Below, one piece after another: positions 38,045-39,794 of a DNA stretch of 39,794 nucleotides (its first letter is position 1; each line of letters begins with the position of its first letter). The notes under the pieces are model-generated. The model searched no databases. It was not told where the DNA came from and saw only the letters and a list, made by a program, of their open reading frames with translations. A program made the translations under genes and the position numbers. This DNA is from a virus: positions 1 through 39,794 of IMG/VR virus record IMGVR_UViG_3300046509_000004, one strand, 5' to 3'.

Positions 38045-38139
38045 TGTTTGTCAATCAAAGTGCCATGACTTTGATAGGGCTTATCGTACTGATGTGCGCC
38101 ATTGGACTATATTTTTCCGGCATCTGGAATTGTTGCTAA
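38044..38139 (+). CDS. Tiny membrane peptide, 31 aa
   Basis: One hydrophobic helix (MTLIGLIVLMCAIGLYFSGIW) ending in NCC. Its start overlaps the previous stop (TGATG). It is the last gene before the terminator at 38159. Function unknown. Confidence 0.5.
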   Translation: MFVNQSAMTLIGLIVLMCAIGLYFSGIWNCC

Positions 38140-38158
38140 ATAGTCCCCCGTCAACTTG

Positions 38159-38187
38159 GCCGCTCGTAGCAATACGGGCGGCTTTTT
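38159..38187 (+). terminator. Rho-independent terminator
   Basis: GCCGCTCGT (38159-38167) pairs with ACGGGCGGC (38174-38182) over 9 positions (one G-U), with a 6-base loop and then TTTTT. A textbook terminator after the membrane-peptide genes and just before the exported 178-aa gene, which may therefore depend on readthrough. Confidence 0.85.
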
Positions 38188-38204
38188 CATTGAAAGGACA
38201 CCCC

Positions 38205-38741
38205 ATGAAATATGTTCTTGCCCTGATAGCGGTATTTATTCTCATTTCTCCCGTACAGGCCAGAACGGCCCAGGGATGCGTTTCCGACAATAATGGGCGC
38301 ATGGTATGCCGTGGCTTGGTAGAACGCACAAAAACACGCCCTATTAGGCAGGCCAAGCATGAAAAACAGCATATTAGGCGGGTTGAAAGGCATATAGCCC
38401 GGAGCGAGCATGTGGTGGGTGGGCGTCCTAGCGGCTGCCCTTATCGATGGTGTGGATGCGGGGTCAGCCTGAAGGTCTTTGGCAAGATCATCCCGGAACT
38501 TAATTTGGCTTCCAACTGGCGGCGCTTCCCAGCAGCCATAGCATTGGCTGGCATGGCGGCATGGCGTCCAGGGCATGTATTCTACATTATGGCCGTCAAT
38601 GGCGATGGCACGGTCTTAGCCTACGATCCAAATAGTGGCCATAGCGAAGCTCATATCCACAATAGAAGCCTGCGTGGCTTTCGTGTGGTTGATCCCCACG
38701 GCGGAAGGTATGCCAGCCGCTTGTTTGGGCTTTTACAATGA
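38205..38741 (+). CDS. Exported CHAP-like cysteine protein, 178 aa
   Basis: A Sec signal peptide (MKYV, hydrophobic core, V-Q-A cleavage near residue 19), a basic His/Arg-rich linker, then a domain with SGCPYRWCGCGVSLKVFG, ELNLASNWRRFP, GMAAWRPGHVFYI and VLAYDPNSGHSEAHIHNRSLRGFRVVDP. This matches, from memory, small exported proteins of Rhizobiales related to the CHAP/NlpC-P60 cysteine-hydrolase fold: Cys in the first motif and His in RPGHVFYI would be the catalytic pair. A cell-wall role in lysis or exclusion is inferred. GAAAGGA precedes ATG 38205. Confidence 0.75.
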   Translation: MKYVLALIAVFILISPVQARTAQGCVSDNNGRMVCRGLVERTKTRPIRQAKHEKQHIRRVERHIARSEHVVGGRPSGCPYRWCGCGVSLKVFGKIIPELNLASNWRRFPAAIALAGMAAWRPGHVFYIMAVNGDGTVLAYDPNSGHSEAHIHNRSLRGFRVVDPHGGRYASRLFGLLQ

Positions 38742-38872
38742 GGGCAGATTGCATCTTCCACGCTGTCACACCCGTCTGGTATCAGTAATTCAAGGAATGC
38801 TACTGATGCGCCACATTTAGCGCAGGCCCATCGTGCGCCCTTTTTGTTTTCCGATTTGGACCGGCCTATTTT
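38651..38872 (-). pseudogene. Zinc-ribbon frame without a start codon; possible -1 frameshift extension
   Basis: The minus-strand frame encodes RWACAKCGASVAFLE then a CPHC motif, a convincing CxxC...CxxC zinc ribbon. No ATG, GTG, TTG or CTG lies in this frame between the preceding stop and the ribbon. It is in the -1 frame relative to the 96-aa gene, whose last codons are TCA AAA TAG; slipping on AAAA (38872-38869) would join the two. Either programmed frameshifting, a decayed gene or a base error. The last 90 bases overlap the exported 178-aa gene in antisense. Confidence 0.55.
38820..38850 (+). terminator. Candidate terminator of the rightward late unit
   Basis: GCGCA (38820-38824), 9-base loop, TGCGC (38834-38838), then CC and TTTTTGTTTT. 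Positioned 79 bases after the last rightward gene. It overlaps the minus-strand zinc-ribbon frame. The stem is short but the U-tract is good. Confidence 0.5.
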
Positions 38873-39156
38873 GACTGGTTGAGGGCGAAGTCGAGCGGCA
38901 CAAGAGCGCTCTCGATTGCGTGCAGCGGGTTGCTATCATCCATTAGTATCTTGCGGACTTCGATGAGCGCAGCCCGCAGCATCTTAATCTCATCCCGCTG
39001 GCGGTGATAGTCATGTACTGATGTCTTATCCATTGGTCGAGCCTCAATTTTTCTGGATGGATCAACAATCAATATAAAACCAGCAACCTCTTTTTTAAGG
39101 CGCTCAATCTCCGCGTCTTTTGCGGCCATCTTATTGAGCATGTCGCTGACTGACAT
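38866..39156 (-). CDS. Coiled-coil protein, 96 aa
   Basis: Starts MSVSDMLNKMAAKDAEIERLKKEV and continues as charged helices (DEIKMLRAALIEVRKIL). EIERLK is shared with the coiled-coil proteins at 4072 and 39449. The longer frame to 39303 is rejected because a zinc-finger gene (39164-39331) occupies that DNA. The ribosome site is weak. It ends TCA AAA TAG, a possible slippery site (see the zinc-ribbon entry). Confidence 0.65.
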   Translation of the reverse strand: MSVSDMLNKMAAKDAEIERLKKEVAGFILIVDPSRKIEARPMDKTSVHDYHRQRDEIKMLRAALIEVRKILMDDSNPLHAIESALVPLDFALNQSK

Positions 39157-39163
39157 CGCGGGC

Positions 39164-39331
39164 CTAATTTGTGTGACGGGTTGCGTAAAGATCGGCGGTC
39201 TGTTCATCGGTGAGAACAAGGCCGCATTTTTTGCAGACGGCGCGGTTCGTAATGTTGTCTCGATACCAATTGTGTATCCCATGCTCTCCCTTGGGGCACT
39301 CATAATTGGCTGGATTATTTGGGCGCGTCAT
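39164..39331 (-). CDS. Small zinc-finger protein, 55 aa
   Basis: Missed by length filters. Contains ECPKGEHGIHNWYR and AVCKKCGLVLTDE: Cys and His ligands at residues 12, 17/20, 33 and 36, a compact zinc finger. GAGG lies before ATG 39331. The plus-strand frame over the same DNA is its shadow. Function unknown; binding to nucleic acid or RNA polymerase is possible. Confidence 0.7.
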   Translation of the reverse strand: MTRPNNPANYECPKGEHGIHNWYRDNITNRAVCKKCGLVLTDEQTADLYATRHTN

Positions 39332-39341
39332 GATCGGGCCT

Positions 39342-39449
39342 CTAAATCCAGGTTGTTAGACGCAGTAGTAGAGTTGCGGATTGCGGCCACATCTTCGTGA
39401 TGTTCATGCCGATAAATACTCCGACGGTGGCTTGAAAAAAGCAGCCAAT
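39342..39449 (-). CDS. Candidate membrane peptide with ATT start, 35 aa
   Basis: The frame GCFFQATVGVFIGMNITKMW is membrane-like. The only upstream start is ATT at 39449, overlapping the previous stop as TAATT, the same geometry as the TAATG couplings elsewhere, with AGGA upstream. An internal ATG would give a 21-aa peptide without the hydrophobic part. ATT starts are rare, so this is tentative. Confidence 0.35.
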   Translation of the reverse strand: MGCFFQATVGVFIGMNITKMWPQSATLLLRLTTWI

Positions 39450-39703
39450 TAAAAATCCTGAATATGGAGGCCCAGGACATGAGCAGGTTTTGGACAGGTA
39501 GGAACCTGCTCATTAACGGACTTCAGTTCTTTCAGCGTAGGACTCATAATTTTATCGGGATGAACTTTGGTGGTGCTTACCAGGATATTTTCTAGTTCTC
39601 TTTCGGCGCGATGAATAATGGCCCGCAGCCGCTCGATCTCGGCGCGCGCTGATCTTAGATCGACCATCAAATCCATTTTATGCCATTCTTCTACGGTTGG
39701 CAT
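39449..39703 (-). CDS. Coiled-coil protein spanning the circle junction, 84 aa
   Basis: Starts MPTVEEWHKM; residues 15-45 are a coiled coil (DLRSARAEIERLRAIIHRAE), then a basic/Pro-rich tail. The GGAGGCTGACATG cassette precedes it. On the circular molecule it follows the HTH gene at 101-292. Related in design to the genes at 4072, 4268 and 38866. Function unknown. Confidence 0.75.
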   Translation of the reverse strand: MPTVEEWHKMDLMVDLRSARAEIERLRAIIHRAERELENILVSTTKVHPDKIMSPTLKELKSVNEQVPTCPKPAHVLGLHIQDF

Positions 39704-39794
39704 GTCAGCCTCCCAGTTGTGATGATATGGCGGGTTACTTCACGTCCTCTGGTGATAATTTGAGCCGCACCATTAGCCGCAATAATTTGGCAAC
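39635..39794. repeat. Right copy of terminal direct repeat
   Basis: Same as 1-160 with one mismatch (C39673 versus A39). See the entry at 1-160. Confidence 0.95.

Noticed and set aside
39134-39400. Plus-strand 88-codon frame with a membrane-like segment
   Set aside because: It lies antisense to the zinc-finger gene at 39164-39331, which has a ribosome site and paired Cys; no rightward promoter or ribosome site was seen.
39328-39513. Minus-strand 61-codon frame ending in an ATGA overlap with the zinc-finger gene
   Set aside because: The ATGA overlap is suggestive, but its start has no ribosome site and lies inside the 84-aa coiled-coil gene. The membrane-like frame beside it reads better.
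1-39794. Integrase or attachment site indicating lysogeny
   Set aside because: No tyrosine or serine recombinase and no tRNA-like att sequence was found, so lifestyle is left open despite repressor-like genes.

Overview
This window is a nearly complete tailed-phage genome. Bases 1-160 reappear at 39635-39794 with one mismatch, so the unique sequence is about 39,634 bp, either circularly closed or with short direct terminal repeats. The particle genes are those of a P22-type short-tailed phage (podovirus): large terminase, P22-like portal, scaffold, coat, gp4-like and gp10-like tail-hub proteins, three ejection-type proteins and beta-helix tailspikes. The host is most likely an alphaproteobacterium. 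The best evidence is a GcrA-family regulator, a family essentially confined to that class, supported by small proteins that resemble families common in Hyphomicrobiales (Rhizobiales) genomes. No integrase, DNA polymerase, helicase, tRNA or CRISPR array was seen.

Layout. A divergent control region at about 6,568-6,617 separates two long transcription units. The leftward unit runs 6568 -> 1, which equals 39635, -> about 38,650 across the circle junction. It is a chain of about 30 very small genes: membrane peptides, Cys-rich zinc-binding proteins, coiled coils, an ssDNA-binding-like protein, an HNH nuclease, a beta-class DNA methyltransferase, an XF1762/GNAT-like protein and an XRE-like HTH protein. 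Many overlap by ATGA or TAATG. Several are shorter than 60 codons and were found by reading the gaps directly. The rightward unit starts with regulators and replication genes (ribbon-helix-helix, winged helix, GcrA, a DnaA domain IV protein, DUF1376, a NusG N-domain protein). It continues through a terminase small-subunit-like gene, an accessory island at 10.36-15.75 kb, terminase large subunit and head genes, tail and ejection genes, a second fibre/tailspike pair, and a lysis/membrane cluster at 34.9-38.7 kb.

How the parts may work together. RHH, wHTH, HTH, NGN and GcrA proteins give the phage its own transcription control, and GcrA plus a DNA methyltransferase suggests interference with the methylation-linked host cell cycle. 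DnaA-IV and DUF1376 proteins would recruit host replication. The accessory island encodes a Wzy/O-antigen-ligase-like membrane enzyme preceded by two tiny hydrophobic peptides, which suggests remodelling of the surface polysaccharide that the tailspikes bind.

The most unusual feature is that six proteins carry clear Sec-type signal peptides with AxA or VxA cleavage sites. They include a fibre with a normal head-binding-like N-domain and a pectate-lyase-type tailspike. Virion parts are normally assembled in the cytoplasm, so this may be an undescribed system of exported phage receptor-binding proteins. Other notable items are a SET-domain/cupin fusion in the tail operon, a three-way-junction RNA leader before the coat gene, and a zinc ribbon readable only by -1 frameshifting.
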